A DNA stretch of 21,157 bases from JAVJSU01 sp040219275 (GTDB taxonomy: Bacteria > Chloroflexota > Anaerolineae > Aggregatilineales > Phototrophicaceae), in the NCBI GenBank assembly GCA_040219275.1, contig JAVJSU010000097.1, positions 1 to 21,157 of the forward strand. The letters are read 5' to 3'. Position numbers and translations under genes: made by a program. The notes below the pieces were generated by a model, which saw only the letters and a list, made by a program, of their open reading frames with translations, had not been told where the DNA came from and ran no database searches. Of this stretch, positions 1 to 7,691 are shown piece after piece; position 1 is the stretch's first letter, and each line of letters begins with the position of its first letter.

Positions 1-2
1 TC

Positions 3-137
3 CTCCGACCTTTCAAAGGCATTCATAAACGCTATCTCTTTGGCTACATTGCCATCTGTGAATTTCGCCGTAATTTGAAGCATGTTACGCCTGCTTTTAT
101 CTCTCAATTAGTTCGTACTCACACTTTCTATACATGA
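3..137 (+). pseudogene. C-terminal remnant of a transposase (family uncertain)
   Basis: An open frame runs in from the left edge and stops at the TGA at 135-137. Its 44 residues include RPFKGIHKRYL, then EFRRNLKHVTPAFISQLVR. This basic pattern, with a conserved arginine and asparagine before the end, resembles the C-terminal part of DDE transposases such as IS1595/ISXO2-like elements; that is recognition by eye, not a search. The stop overlaps the first ATG of the next frame (ATGA), so two different transposase remnants are fused at this point. The 5' part lies outside the window, so an intact gene entering from the left is possible. Confidence 0.4.
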
Positions 138-655
138 GCCACATTATTAAAAAAGGAACAAACAAATGTGGCAACCCACAATATCATTACAAAGCGTGTG
201 GGGTGTACCGTGTGCTCAAGCCCAAAGAGCGTCATTCCCAAGAAAGGCGAGAACAGATACTGAAATCCGCCCAAGAACGGGTCAGTCTGCGTGGTATTGA
301 ACGGGTTTTCGGTGTCTGCCGCCAAACCGTTGCCAAGTGGATTCGAGCCTATTTCAAGCGTTTACCCGTTGTGGCAGATACCTTGCTTTTATATGAAGTC
401 GGCGATGTTCTGGAAATTGATGAATTATGGTCATTCGTACTCGGAAAAGACCAAAAACGTTGGGTTTGGGTTGCTTTATGTCGTCGGAGACGCCAAATCA
501 TTGCCTTCTATATCGGCAAGCGTGACGAGACATCCGCACGACAACTAGAGCAACGCATTCCTTATCCCTACACACTCTGTCCTATGTATATCGACCAATT
601 TTCATTCTATCAAGGCATTTTGCCTGAGCATTTACACTGGGCAAAAGAGAAAAAG
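134..655 (+). pseudogene. IS1-family transposase, truncated at both ends
   Basis: The frame encodes an IS1-type transposase core. A half zinc ribbon (CGNPQYHYKACG) is followed by a helix-turn-helix (about residues 50-70, ERVFGVCRQTVAKWI), then the first catalytic Asp in IDELW, the WVWVALCRRRRQIIAFYIG stretch, and the second Asp in YIDQFSFYQ. Intact IS1 proteins begin with a CxxC pair just before SHIIKKGTNK; here it is missing, and one remaining zinc Cys position is Tyr (YHYKACG). The C-terminal HVERWN-type segment carrying the catalytic Glu is also missing: homology fades after PEHLHWAKEKKSG near 655, and the frame runs on to a chance stop at 713-715. The ATG at 134 is therefore probably fortuitous. 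No terminal inverted repeats were found. The element should be inactive. Confidence 0.75.
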
Positions 656-656
656 A

Positions 657-1037
657 GTGGCGCGACATCCGCGAACAGGAAAAGCGAAGAAGATCACAAA
701 TGTAATTCAATGTGAAATTGTGCGGGCAGAACAGCGTGGTGCTATAGGGGATGCCGCGTTGCTTAGTTCTGGTAAGCTGTATTTCACACAAAAGACAATT
801 TCTTCAGTTTATCCATTTCATGCGTGTGGTGATTACCTGCGTAAGGTCGGGCGATGCAATGGAGACGTGAAATCACGCCGATATTTTTACATTGGTAAGC
901 GGCATGGCGTGCAGATTTTCGAGCCATATAACCCTGTCACCAATGCGCCCGAAACGTATCTTTCTCAACGATTAATCTGGCAGGATTCAGATAATGTGCC
1001 AAGCACGGATAACTTATGGGCGTGCTTTAAAAAATGA
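657..1037 (+). CDS. Hypothetical protein, possibly chimeric or fragmentary
   Basis: This open frame of 126 codons begins with GTG, has no clear ribosome site and overlaps the broken end of the IS1 transposase. I do not recognise the protein. Its C-terminal half looks protein-like, with aromatic and basic residues (RRYFYIGKRHGVQIFEPYNP, then NLWACFKK at the end). No membrane segment, signal peptide or known motif is visible. It may be the 3' part of a gene whose 5' part was lost when the IS1 element inserted or decayed, since the true start cannot be seen. A second short frame (628-705) ending in a highly charged KREKEWRDIREQEKRRR tail crosses the same junction and could also be host-gene debris. 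Confidence 0.35.
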   Translation: MARHPRTGKAKKITNVIQCEIVRAEQRGAIGDAALLSSGKLYFTQKTISSVYPFHACGDYLRKVGRCNGDVKSRRYFYIGKRHGVQIFEPYNPVTNAPETYLSQRLIWQDSDNVPSTDNLWACFKK

Positions 1038-1150
1038 CGGCTAATATGCGGACAAAAAGTTTATGGACTATAGGGGGTAAACAAATTTTTGAAATGCGGT
1101 TGAGATGAAATTTCACTTTTAACCACTAGCGATAAATCACATTCACACCA

Positions 1151-2203
1151 TCAAGACAGATCGATAATACCTTTTATAATATTATCAGCATACGCCAGGT
1201 TCTTTTCGAAGGCATGATCGACTTCATCCAATGTAAAATGATGGGTCACTAGAGTATCTAATTGAACTTTACCAGCAGTGGTTAAATCAATTGCACGCGG
1301 ATAGGAATGCTTCATTCGGCGAACCACCATAAGCGTTAAACCTTTGCGACGTGCGGTTGCATGTTCCAAAGTAAGGCGATTATCATTCGGAATACCAACC
1401 AGAACTAAGCGCCCACCGTAACGCGCCATTTCAGCGGCGAGTTGCACACTTTCATCTGCCCATGCAACCTCAAACGCAACATCCACGCCACGTCCAGATG
1501 TATGCGTGTTAACCAATTCCTGAAAATGACCGTCATCGGGGGTAAAAGCGTGTGTTGCTCCTAATTGCTTGGCTTTTTCTACGCGCCAATCATGTAAATC
1601 GAACGCAAACAAACGATTCACGCCTGCTAATTTTAGAAGTTGGATAATGAGTAAACCGACTGGACCGCAACCGATCACAGCAACATCATCCCCGATACGA
1701 ATATGTCCAAGATCAACTGAGTGAATGGCAACACCTAATGTCTCCAAAAGCGTACCACCTGCATTGGTGATCGTATCCGGGAGTGGGAAACAATTCCGTG
1801 CGCTGACAATCATGCGTTCCTGCAACGCACCGTCGGTGGGATATAACCCGTAGAAAGTATGATTTGGGCACAGATTCGGATGACCTTTTTCGCATAATTC
1901 ACACTGATAACAGGGGGATTCGGGGTCAACCGCAACACGCTGTCCGATTGATAACGGTTGATGAAGACCGTCCAGCGCATTTTCACCAACGGCGATGACC
2001 TCGCCCATAAATTCATGCCCTAAAATAATTTGACCGTCATAATGAGCGTCACCAATGCGACCCGCTTCATACATATGCAGATCCGAACCACAAATACCAA
2101 CGGCACACATACGTATTAACACCTCGCCCTCCTGCGGTTCAGGTGGCTCTGATGTAGTATCTATCCGCATATCACGAGCGCCGTAAAGCCGTGCGACTTT
2201 CAT
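1151..2203 (-). CDS. Zinc-dependent medium-chain alcohol dehydrogenase (sorbitol/threonine dehydrogenase-like)
   Basis: This 350-residue cytoplasmic protein should oxidise a secondary alcohol of a polyol or sugar acid with NAD(P). It carries the medium-chain dehydrogenase marks: catalytic zinc ligands C38 (GICGSD), H63-E64 (GHE) and E154; a structural-zinc loop with C98, C101, C104 and C112; and a Rossmann glycine motif VIGCGPVGLL near 174-183. Length is normal for the family. ATG at 2203 follows a GGGGA ribosome site. It is the last gene of the inositol-type operon, 73 bp after the aldolase. Since iolG is absent from the window, it may supply an inositol or keto-inositol dehydrogenase step; the zinc dehydrogenase in the Thermotoga inositol locus is a precedent. 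The substrate cannot be read from the sequence. Confidence 0.85.
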   Translation of the reverse strand: MKVARLYGARDMRIDTTSEPPEPQEGEVLIRMCAVGICGSDLHMYEAGRIGDAHYDGQIILGHEFMGEVIAVGENALDGLHQPLSIGQRVAVDPESPCYQCELCEKGHPNLCPNHTFYGLYPTDGALQERMIVSARNCFPLPDTITNAGGTLLETLGVAIHSVDLGHIRIGDDVAVIGCGPVGLLIIQLLKLAGVNRLFAFDLHDWRVEKAKQLGATHAFTPDDGHFQELVNTHTSGRGVDVAFEVAWADESVQLAAEMARYGGRLVLVGIPNDNRLTLEHATARRKGLTLMVVRRMKHSYPRAIDLTTAGKVQLDTLVTHHFTLDEVDHAFEKNLAYADNIIKGIIDLS

Positions 2204-2276
2204 AAATTGTTTCCCCTGATGCTTAACTTTAGAAGTCTTTTTCAGAGCGTCTAAAAAACGCGTATTTCAACCAATG

Positions 2277-3236
2277 TTAATGATAGTCTTCGTACCAATC
2301 CAAATCGGCATTCGGCAAAGTCACCTTGTTATGCCAGGAATCGGCATGTTCCGAACACAATGATTTTAGAAATTTCATGCGATCAAGTGCGATTGTATCA
2401 ACAAAATTCTGGCGCTCGTCGCCATGCAATTCAACCGCTTCAGCCCATACTGCCCGTCCAACGATGACACCACTAGCCCCTGCTTTGCAAGCCACCACAA
2501 CTTGTTTCGCAAACGTCTCATAATTCACGCCTGCGCTCAATAATGCCCATGGAACACTACACGCTGATGTGACCGCTTCGCACGCCGCTTGCCACTCGGA
2601 CAAGTCCTGACTTTGTTTAGGATCTACGGGGAAGGGGAGTTTTAGAATATCAACACCCATCCGGCTGAATGTCTGACACATTTCGATATTTATCTGTAGG
2701 AGTTCAGGGTTAGGTAGAGGGGTATTCGGGTCTAACGCATACGGGATCGGCTCAAGGAAGAAGGGAATATCAAACTTAGCGCAATCAGCGACGATTTGCT
2801 CAATGAGATGATGTTTTTCTTCATTATCGTCGGCAGGGTGATAGGGTAATAAAAGTTTAATACCATCCCCGCCCATACGCTTAATTTTTTCAACCGACCA
2901 GTTTGGAATGAGCTTCATTGAACGTTGACCGGGAGGTAAACCGTAATCGGTGACTTCAATGGGAGCGAGCAAACCCATCTGACCTGTAATTGTATGCGTC
3001 GTGATCGCCTTTGCTATGCCATAAGCAGGGTCGGTCAATATTGCCGAACTACATGCTGATAACCCACTAATGACTTGTTGTTTAAAGCTCACAAAGTCAT
3101 CATCAGATAAGGGCGCATGTGCATGTTGGTTCAGTTTATCTAGCAAATTATTGCGATGATCGATTGCCATGATTACGAAATGTCCCTCAGCAGTTGTACA
3201 ACGACTGAGATGCCTAAATTTCCCGATACTTGTCAT
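2277..3236 (-). CDS. LacD-type class I aldolase, probably cleaving 5-keto-2-deoxygluconate 6-phosphate
   Basis: This 319-residue protein is a TIM-barrel aldolase related to tagatose-1,6-bisphosphate aldolase LacD. Family landmarks are AIDHR at 24-28, ILTDPAYGI at 66-74, GDGIKLLLPYHP around K127, PFFLEPIPY at 158-166, and the Schiff-base lysine K199 in GVDILKLPFPVD. ATG at 3236 follows AAGGA with 6-bp spacing. The gene lies between iolA and the zinc dehydrogenase. The operon has iolC and iolA but no class II IolJ, and IolC carries no fused DUF2090 aldolase. I infer that this enzyme splits 5-keto-2-deoxygluconate 6-phosphate into DHAP and malonic semialdehyde, the substrate of the adjacent IolA. 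The family call is firm; the substrate is inferred from context. Confidence 0.85.
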   Translation of the reverse strand: MTSIGKFRHLSRCTTAEGHFVIMAIDHRNNLLDKLNQHAHAPLSDDDFVSFKQQVISGLSACSSAILTDPAYGIAKAITTHTITGQMGLLAPIEVTDYGLPPGQRSMKLIPNWSVEKIKRMGGDGIKLLLPYHPADDNEEKHHLIEQIVADCAKFDIPFFLEPIPYALDPNTPLPNPELLQINIEMCQTFSRMGVDILKLPFPVDPKQSQDLSEWQAACEAVTSACSVPWALLSAGVNYETFAKQVVVACKAGASGVIVGRAVWAEAVELHGDERQNFVDTIALDRMKFLKSLCSEHADSWHNKVTLPNADLDWYEDYH

Positions 3237-3263
3237 TACTTATCCTTAAAAGGTGTTGATAGA

Positions 3264-3278
3264 ATGGCATTTTGCCAT
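3264..3278 (-). other. Small intergenic stem-loop between iolA and the aldolase gene
   Basis: ATGGCA and TGCCAT form a perfect 6-bp stem with a 3-nt loop in the 91-bp gap upstream of the aldolase gene. A second weak repeat, CGTTTT (3292-3297) with AAAACG (3308-3313), lies next to it. No T-run follows on the minus strand, so it is not a canonical terminator. It may be an mRNA processing or stability element, or chance. Confidence 0.3.
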
Positions 3279-3327
3279 GATATAAGGTGAACGTTTTGTT
3301 AAATCCTAAAACGCGAAGCCCGAAAAC

Positions 3328-4800
3328 TTAGAATTGACGTGACCATTCTTTGGGCCAGCGTTCAACAACGACTTTCGTTTGTGTATAAAATTCCACACCA
3401 TGCCGACCTTGCCCGTGTAAATCACCAAAGAAACTATCATTCCAACCGCTAAACGGGAAGAATGCCATGGGTGCGGCTACTCCGATATTGATACCTATGT
3501 TGCCTGCATCGGCTTCATAGCGGAATTTGCGGGCGATTGATCCACTATTGGTGAAGATACATGCCATATTGCCAAACCTGCGATTATTGACCATTTGTAT
3601 GGCTTGATCTACGGTTTCAGCGTGCATCAAACTCAATACAGGACCAAAAATTTCGGTGGTCGTAATCTCACTATCCTGAGGAACATCGTCTAAAATTGTA
3701 GGATAAATCCAGTAACCCTCATCATAGCCTGTAGCGACTTTATTTCGTCCGTCCACGAGCAACCTAACACCTTGTTTTTCACCACTGGAGAGGATGCTTT
3801 CGATACGCGTTTTGCTTTCCTGCGTGATAACCGGTCCCATCTGGGTGTCGTCATCCAGACCGTAACCGACTTTACGCGACCTTGCCGCATCCGCAATTTG
3901 TTCGGTAAAGATTTTTTTGGCTGAACCGACTGTAATTGCTACCGATGCCGCTAGACAGCGTTGCCCCGCACAACCAAACGCACTATCCGCCATAATATGA
4001 GTTGCCATGTCCATATCCGCGTCTGGCATAATGACCACCGGATTTTTCGCACCGCCCTGACATTGAGCGCGTTTGCCATTCGCACTGGCACGGCTATAAA
4101 TGTATTTCGCTACAGGCGTGCTTCCCACGAAACTCACCGCCCTTATTAAGGGATGATCTAGTAACGCATCAACGGTTTCATTAGCGCCATTGACAAGTTG
4201 TAATACCCCGTGTGGAAAGCCTGCCTGTTCGATAAGTTCAAAAATTTTGGCAGTCGTCATCGGGACTTTTTCACTGGGCTTAAGGATAAATGTGTTACCC
4301 GTTGCCACAGCGTAAGGCAAAAACCACAAGGGAATCATGCAGGGGAAATTGAAGGGCGTAATCGCTGTTACAACCCCGAGTGGCTGACGAAACATATGCT
4401 CATCAACCCCTCGTGCAATATCTTCGTTGTTATAGCCTTGAATAAGGGACGGCATCCCACATGCAACTTCTACATTCTCGATACCACGACGGATCTCGCC
4501 GACGCTTTCCTTATAGGTCTTGCCCGACTCATTGGTAATGAGTTTAGCAATATCGTCAATGTGGTCTTCCAGAAGCATCTTAAATTTATACAAATACTGG
4601 CAACGGTCTACTACCGGCATTAAGCGCCATTCTTGAAATGCCTTATGCCCACTTTCAACCGCTTCGGCAACGCGTTCTTTAGGAGTAAGCATAACTTCAG
4701 CGATGGTTGATGCGTCAGCAGGGTTAATTACCGCCAACAAATCAACAGCCTTTGCGTCTTGCCACTCACCATTGACAAAATTAATTACTTTTACCGGCAT
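3328..4800 (-). CDS. iolA: Methylmalonate/malonate-semialdehyde dehydrogenase, CoA-acylating
   Basis: This 490-residue ALDH-superfamily enzyme converts malonic semialdehyde plus CoA and NAD to acetyl-CoA, CO2 and NADH, the last step of inositol breakdown. Visible marks are the cofactor region TPFNFPCMIPLWF near 148-160, KPSEKVP at 174-180, and the catalytic Cys C282 in AGQRC. At 247-252 the usual ALDH ELGGK is replaced by CQGGAK, the MMSDH signature lacking the general-base Glu. Length fits MmsA/IolA. ATG at 4800 follows GAGG with rather long spacing (11). It lies 32 bp downstream of iolB. Methylmalonate semialdehyde from valine would also be a substrate, but iolB and iolC alongside favour the inositol role. 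Confidence 0.93.
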   Translation of the reverse strand: MPVKVINFVNGEWQDAKAVDLLAVINPADASTIAEVMLTPKERVAEAVESGHKAFQEWRLMPVVDRCQYLYKFKMLLEDHIDDIAKLITNESGKTYKESVGEIRRGIENVEVACGMPSLIQGYNNEDIARGVDEHMFRQPLGVVTAITPFNFPCMIPLWFLPYAVATGNTFILKPSEKVPMTTAKIFELIEQAGFPHGVLQLVNGANETVDALLDHPLIRAVSFVGSTPVAKYIYSRASANGKRAQCQGGAKNPVVIMPDADMDMATHIMADSAFGCAGQRCLAASVAITVGSAKKIFTEQIADAARSRKVGYGLDDDTQMGPVITQESKTRIESILSSGEKQGVRLLVDGRNKVATGYDEGYWIYPTILDDVPQDSEITTTEIFGPVLSLMHAETVDQAIQMVNNRRFGNMACIFTNSGSIARKFRYEADAGNIGINIGVAAPMAFFPFSGWNDSFFGDLHGQGRHGVEFYTQTKVVVERWPKEWSRQF

Positions 4801-4832
4801 CGTTTATCGTTCCTCTATAGAGATTATTTTAT

Positions 4833-5717
4833 TCAGCGTGGTTCCATACCATGATGCACAATTGGCAACCGCGGGTCTTGAAATGTCCATGTATCTTTAA
4901 CCCACGTATAGGCGGGATCATCACTATTGGCTAGTGATTGCGCTGAACCTGCGAGGAAATTCAGGTAATACGTAGTGTATCCGGGCATACTCACCACCGG
5001 ATGATACCCTTCAGGCACAAGCACCGCATCATGATTGCCCGCCAACATTAAGCCATCAATACTACGATCATCGTTGTACACGCGCTGATAAGCATACCCA
5101 TTAGGATGATCTATTTTATAGAAGTAAATTTCCTCTAAATCGGCTTCAAGAACAGTCCCTTTTTCATCTTCACAATGGACATCATGCTTATGTGGTGGAT
5201 AACTGCTCCAATTGCCTGATGGGGTATAAACCTCCACACAAACAATCCGGTGACAGTTAAATCCGGGAGACAATATACCGTTAATTTGCCGTGTAGCATT
5301 TGCACCACCTCGAATTTCGATTTTACTCATCTCAGGGGTAACAAGTTGCGTTGGGAAATCTTGATCGGTAGGCACCCAGCAAGAAGCGAATTCAAAGCCA
5401 TCGGTCAACGCAAGTATTTCAAAATCTTTGTTTCTCGATAGATACAGGGCATAAGGCATCCCGCTAAAGACATTGGGTCGTCGCCCAATACGTTCAAAGT
5501 TACCGTCAGTGGTTTTGATGTTACATTGCCCACCCAGTATGACCATCACATTTTCATAGTCACCCGTGTTATCGCTAAAGCTTTCCATCTTATTGAGGCG
5601 CATTGCGGACATATTGAGATAATCCCAGCCTGCATCGCCAGCCCGCACCCGTGCGAACTCACCTGTGCCACCGGTATCGCTAGATTTAACCAGCATCGTT
5701 TGCGCCGTATAATTCAT
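4833..5717 (-). CDS. iolB: 5-deoxy-glucuronate isomerase
   Basis: IolB isomerises 5-deoxy-D-glucuronate to 5-keto-2-deoxy-D-gluconate. The protein is a bicupin; the metal site is seen in SGNWSSYPPHKHD (two His), LEEIYFYKI (Glu) and LVPEGYHPV (His), at about residues 168-242, near the family's full length. The frame opens with ATG at 5723, but AAGGA sits only 1 nt before it. The in-frame ATG two codons later, at 5717, has AAGGA at 7-nt spacing, so I chose it (294 aa). The stop of iolC lies just upstream, and the two are surely cotranscribed. IolB is rarely found outside inositol catabolism, so it anchors the pathway call for the whole operon. Confidence 0.93.
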   Translation of the reverse strand: MNYTAQTMLVKSSDTGGTGEFARVRAGDAGWDYLNMSAMRLNKMESFSDNTGDYENVMVILGGQCNIKTTDGNFERIGRRPNVFSGMPYALYLSRNKDFEILALTDGFEFASCWVPTDQDFPTQLVTPEMSKIEIRGGANATRQINGILSPGFNCHRIVCVEVYTPSGNWSSYPPHKHDVHCEDEKGTVLEADLEEIYFYKIDHPNGYAYQRVYNDDRSIDGLMLAGNHDAVLVPEGYHPVVSMPGYTTYYLNFLAGSAQSLANSDDPAYTWVKDTWTFQDPRLPIVHHGMEPR

Positions 5718-5731
5718 AGTCATTTCCTTGT

Positions 5732-6778
5732 TTAATCCAAACCGCCATAGGGTTCAACAAACACCATGACTTCTTCTAACGTGGGCATAAAGTTAGCGCA
5801 TCCGTGTTGTGTGACGACAATCGCACCACAGGCATTGCCTAAGCGTGCTGATTTATGCCAGCCCCAACCTTTGACATAACCATAAATAAAACCGCCACCA
5901 AAGGCATCACCCGCCCCTAATATGTTATAAATTTCAACTGGAAAGCCGTCTGCTTCAATCACATCACCCTCTGGTAAATGGATTTTCGCGCCCTGAGCAC
6001 CTACTTTTTCGATGACGGCATCAATATTATGGTGAAGCATGTGTTGAATGTTTTGCTGGCTATCTCCGCTGACTCTGGTATCTGATACCTGAGAATGGGT
6101 TAGCGAGATACTCGCCGTATTGTTGAGCATGGCGGCGTTAATCTCATCCTCAGTACCAATAACGACATCTACCAGAGGCAAAACCGCCCGAATATTGATC
6201 CCAAAAGCGCGAACATCGTGCCATTGGTCGGGTCGGAAATCGACATCCAACACCACCTTCGCACCCGCTTTTTTTGCTTGCTCCGCCGCAAACATCGTGG
6301 CACTACGGCTGGGTTCTTTGCTCAGATTTGTCCCGGCAAATTGAAACACCTTACAATCATTCACTGGCGCATTGAGCACATCGTCAATCGTTAGGTGAAT
6401 GTCCGCACAATTATCACGATAATAAACCAGCGGGAATTTATCAGGCGGTTCGATGCCTAAGATTACAGCACTGGTTCGGTTATCCGCTTTAGTCGGGATA
6501 AATTGGGTTTCGACACCTTCATTGACTAAAAAGTCAGTAATGAATTTGCCAACCGGATCCGCCCCCACACCTGTCAGTAAGGCACTTTTTAAGCCCAACC
6601 GTCTTGCCCCAACACTAATATTTGTTGGCGATCCTCCGACATAAGCGGCAAAACTTTCTATTTGCGAAAATGGGGTGCCAACATCGTTAGCATATAGATC
6701 AATTGAACTGCGCCCCATATGAAGCGTATCGTAGGTTTTAACGCGAGCCGTACCATCAACATTCTGGAAGTGATCCAT
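5732..6778 (-). CDS. iolC: 5-dehydro-2-deoxygluconokinase (PfkB family)
   Basis: IolC phosphorylates 5-keto-2-deoxygluconate at O6 with ATP. This 348-residue protein shows the PfkB pattern: MGRSSIDLY near 21-29, the substrate-side GGSPTNIS at 48-55, NRTSAVILGI at 100-109, and the C-terminal anion-hole motif GAGDAFGGGF, with catalytic Asp at D291. MGRSSIDLY is typical of the IolC branch rather than fructokinase or KDG kinase. It ends at the normal end of the kinase domain, with no fused DUF2090 aldolase, so the aldolase step must come from another protein, presumably the LacD-type enzyme downstream. The ATG has a close AAGGG; no better start exists, because an internal ATG at residue 21 would remove the first strand. 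Confidence 0.92.
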   Translation of the reverse strand: MDHFQNVDGTARVKTYDTLHMGRSSIDLYANDVGTPFSQIESFAAYVGGSPTNISVGARRLGLKSALLTGVGADPVGKFITDFLVNEGVETQFIPTKADNRTSAVILGIEPPDKFPLVYYRDNCADIHLTIDDVLNAPVNDCKVFQFAGTNLSKEPSRSATMFAAEQAKKAGAKVVLDVDFRPDQWHDVRAFGINIRAVLPLVDVVIGTEDEINAAMLNNTASISLTHSQVSDTRVSGDSQQNIQHMLHHNIDAVIEKVGAQGAKIHLPEGDVIEADGFPVEIYNILGAGDAFGGGFIYGYVKGWGWHKSARLGNACGAIVVTQHGCANFMPTLEEVMVFVEPYGGLD

Positions 6779-6811
6779 TACCCTTACATTTCTATAGTTA
6801 GCACTTAAAAG

Positions 6812-6842
6812 GCAAGGGCAACATCCTGATGTATACCCTTGC
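6812..6842 (-). other. Stem-loop between the SDR gene and iolC, attenuator-like
   Basis: GCAAGGG (6812-6818) pairs with CCCTTGC (6836-6842). Inside the loop ACAT and ATGT can pair over a 4-nt tip, giving an extended hairpin. On the minus-strand transcript it begins 17 nt after the SDR stop codon and is followed by CTTTTAA, a short U-tract. It could act as a leaky terminator or 3'-end stabiliser separating the transport/SDR part of the mRNA from iolCB. Confidence 0.5.
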
Positions 6843-6859
6843 TTATCGAATGGGTGTTG

Positions 6860-7672
6860 CTATTGGCTAGCGGTGATTCCACCATCTAAATAGAGAATTT
6901 GCCCGGTGATGAACGATGCCGCCGGTGAGGCAAAGAATAATGTTGCCCCGACGATATCTTTAGGATTTGCGATACGCCCTAATGGAATGCGACTTTCGAC
7001 ACCTGCTTTAAATTCAGGATTATCCATAACATGGCGGATCATCTCTGTGAATACAAAGGTTGGTGCAACGCCATTGACGGTAATTTGATGGGGCGCGAGT
7101 TCCATTGCGTGTTGTTTTGTCAACATCACCATGCCACCTTTGGTACTACAATAGGCAGAATAACCACGTCCGCGTAATCCGAGTTGTGATCTTACAGACA
7201 GAATGTGAACCTGTCTTCCGCCTTCTCCATTTTCGATCTGGTACTTTGCACATGCCTGCGCTAAAAACATCGCCGCCTTAAGGTTAACCGTATAAACTTC
7301 ATCATAGGCTTCCTCGGTGACTTCGAGAATCGCTTGCTCGCGTTGGATACCGGCGCTGTTGATTAAAATATCAACTTTGCCGTATGTTTCGACTACAAAA
7401 TCAACAGAGTCTTTGATCTCTGCAACGGATTTGACATCAACAGCAACACCTGTCGCTTCATATCCCGCCTCTTTGATACTGTCTGCCAACTGAGTCGCCT
7501 TCTCATCAGAGCGACCTGATACGACGACCTTTGCGCCCCGCATTGCCAAACCCCATGCTATGGCTTCACCAATGCCACCATACCCGCCGGGAATATAGGC
7601 AACTTTGTCTTTAAGGTCGAACAAACCGAGTAGTTCTTGCGTAAAATCCACCTGCGGCGTAATTTGTTCCAT
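6860..7672 (-). CDS. Short-chain dehydrogenase/reductase (gluconate 5-dehydrogenase / KduD-like)
   Basis: This 270-residue classical SDR is predicted to oxidise or reduce a hydroxy/keto group on a sugar acid with NAD(P). It has the cofactor motif GGYGGIGEAIA (residues 30-40), the NSAG motif (LINSAGIQRE), the active-site SVRSQ...YSAYCSTK with the Tyr-x3-Lys pair, and the closing FITGQILYLDGG typical of KduD, gluconate 5-dehydrogenase and 2-deoxygluconate dehydrogenases. ATG at 7672 follows GAGGG. It is 19 bp downstream of the atypical ATPase gene and upstream of iolC. One reading is that it makes 5-keto-2-deoxygluconate for IolC from 2-deoxygluconate, or otherwise interconverts keto-acids; this is inference. 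The fold assignment is secure, the substrate is not. Confidence 0.85.
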   Translation of the reverse strand: MEQITPQVDFTQELLGLFDLKDKVAYIPGGYGGIGEAIAWGLAMRGAKVVVSGRSDEKATQLADSIKEAGYEATGVAVDVKSVAEIKDSVDFVVETYGKVDILINSAGIQREQAILEVTEEAYDEVYTVNLKAAMFLAQACAKYQIENGEGGRQVHILSVRSQLGLRGRGYSAYCSTKGGMVMLTKQHAMELAPHQITVNGVAPTFVFTEMIRHVMDNPEFKAGVESRIPLGRIANPKDIVGATLFFASPAASFITGQILYLDGGITASQ

Positions 7673-7691
7673 AAGTTATATCCCTCTTCTC

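Noticed and set aside
1038..1150. Terminator after the zinc dehydrogenase gene
   Set aside because: GGTT...AACC pairing around 1100-1126 has mismatches on the minus-strand RNA and no T-run; too weak to call.
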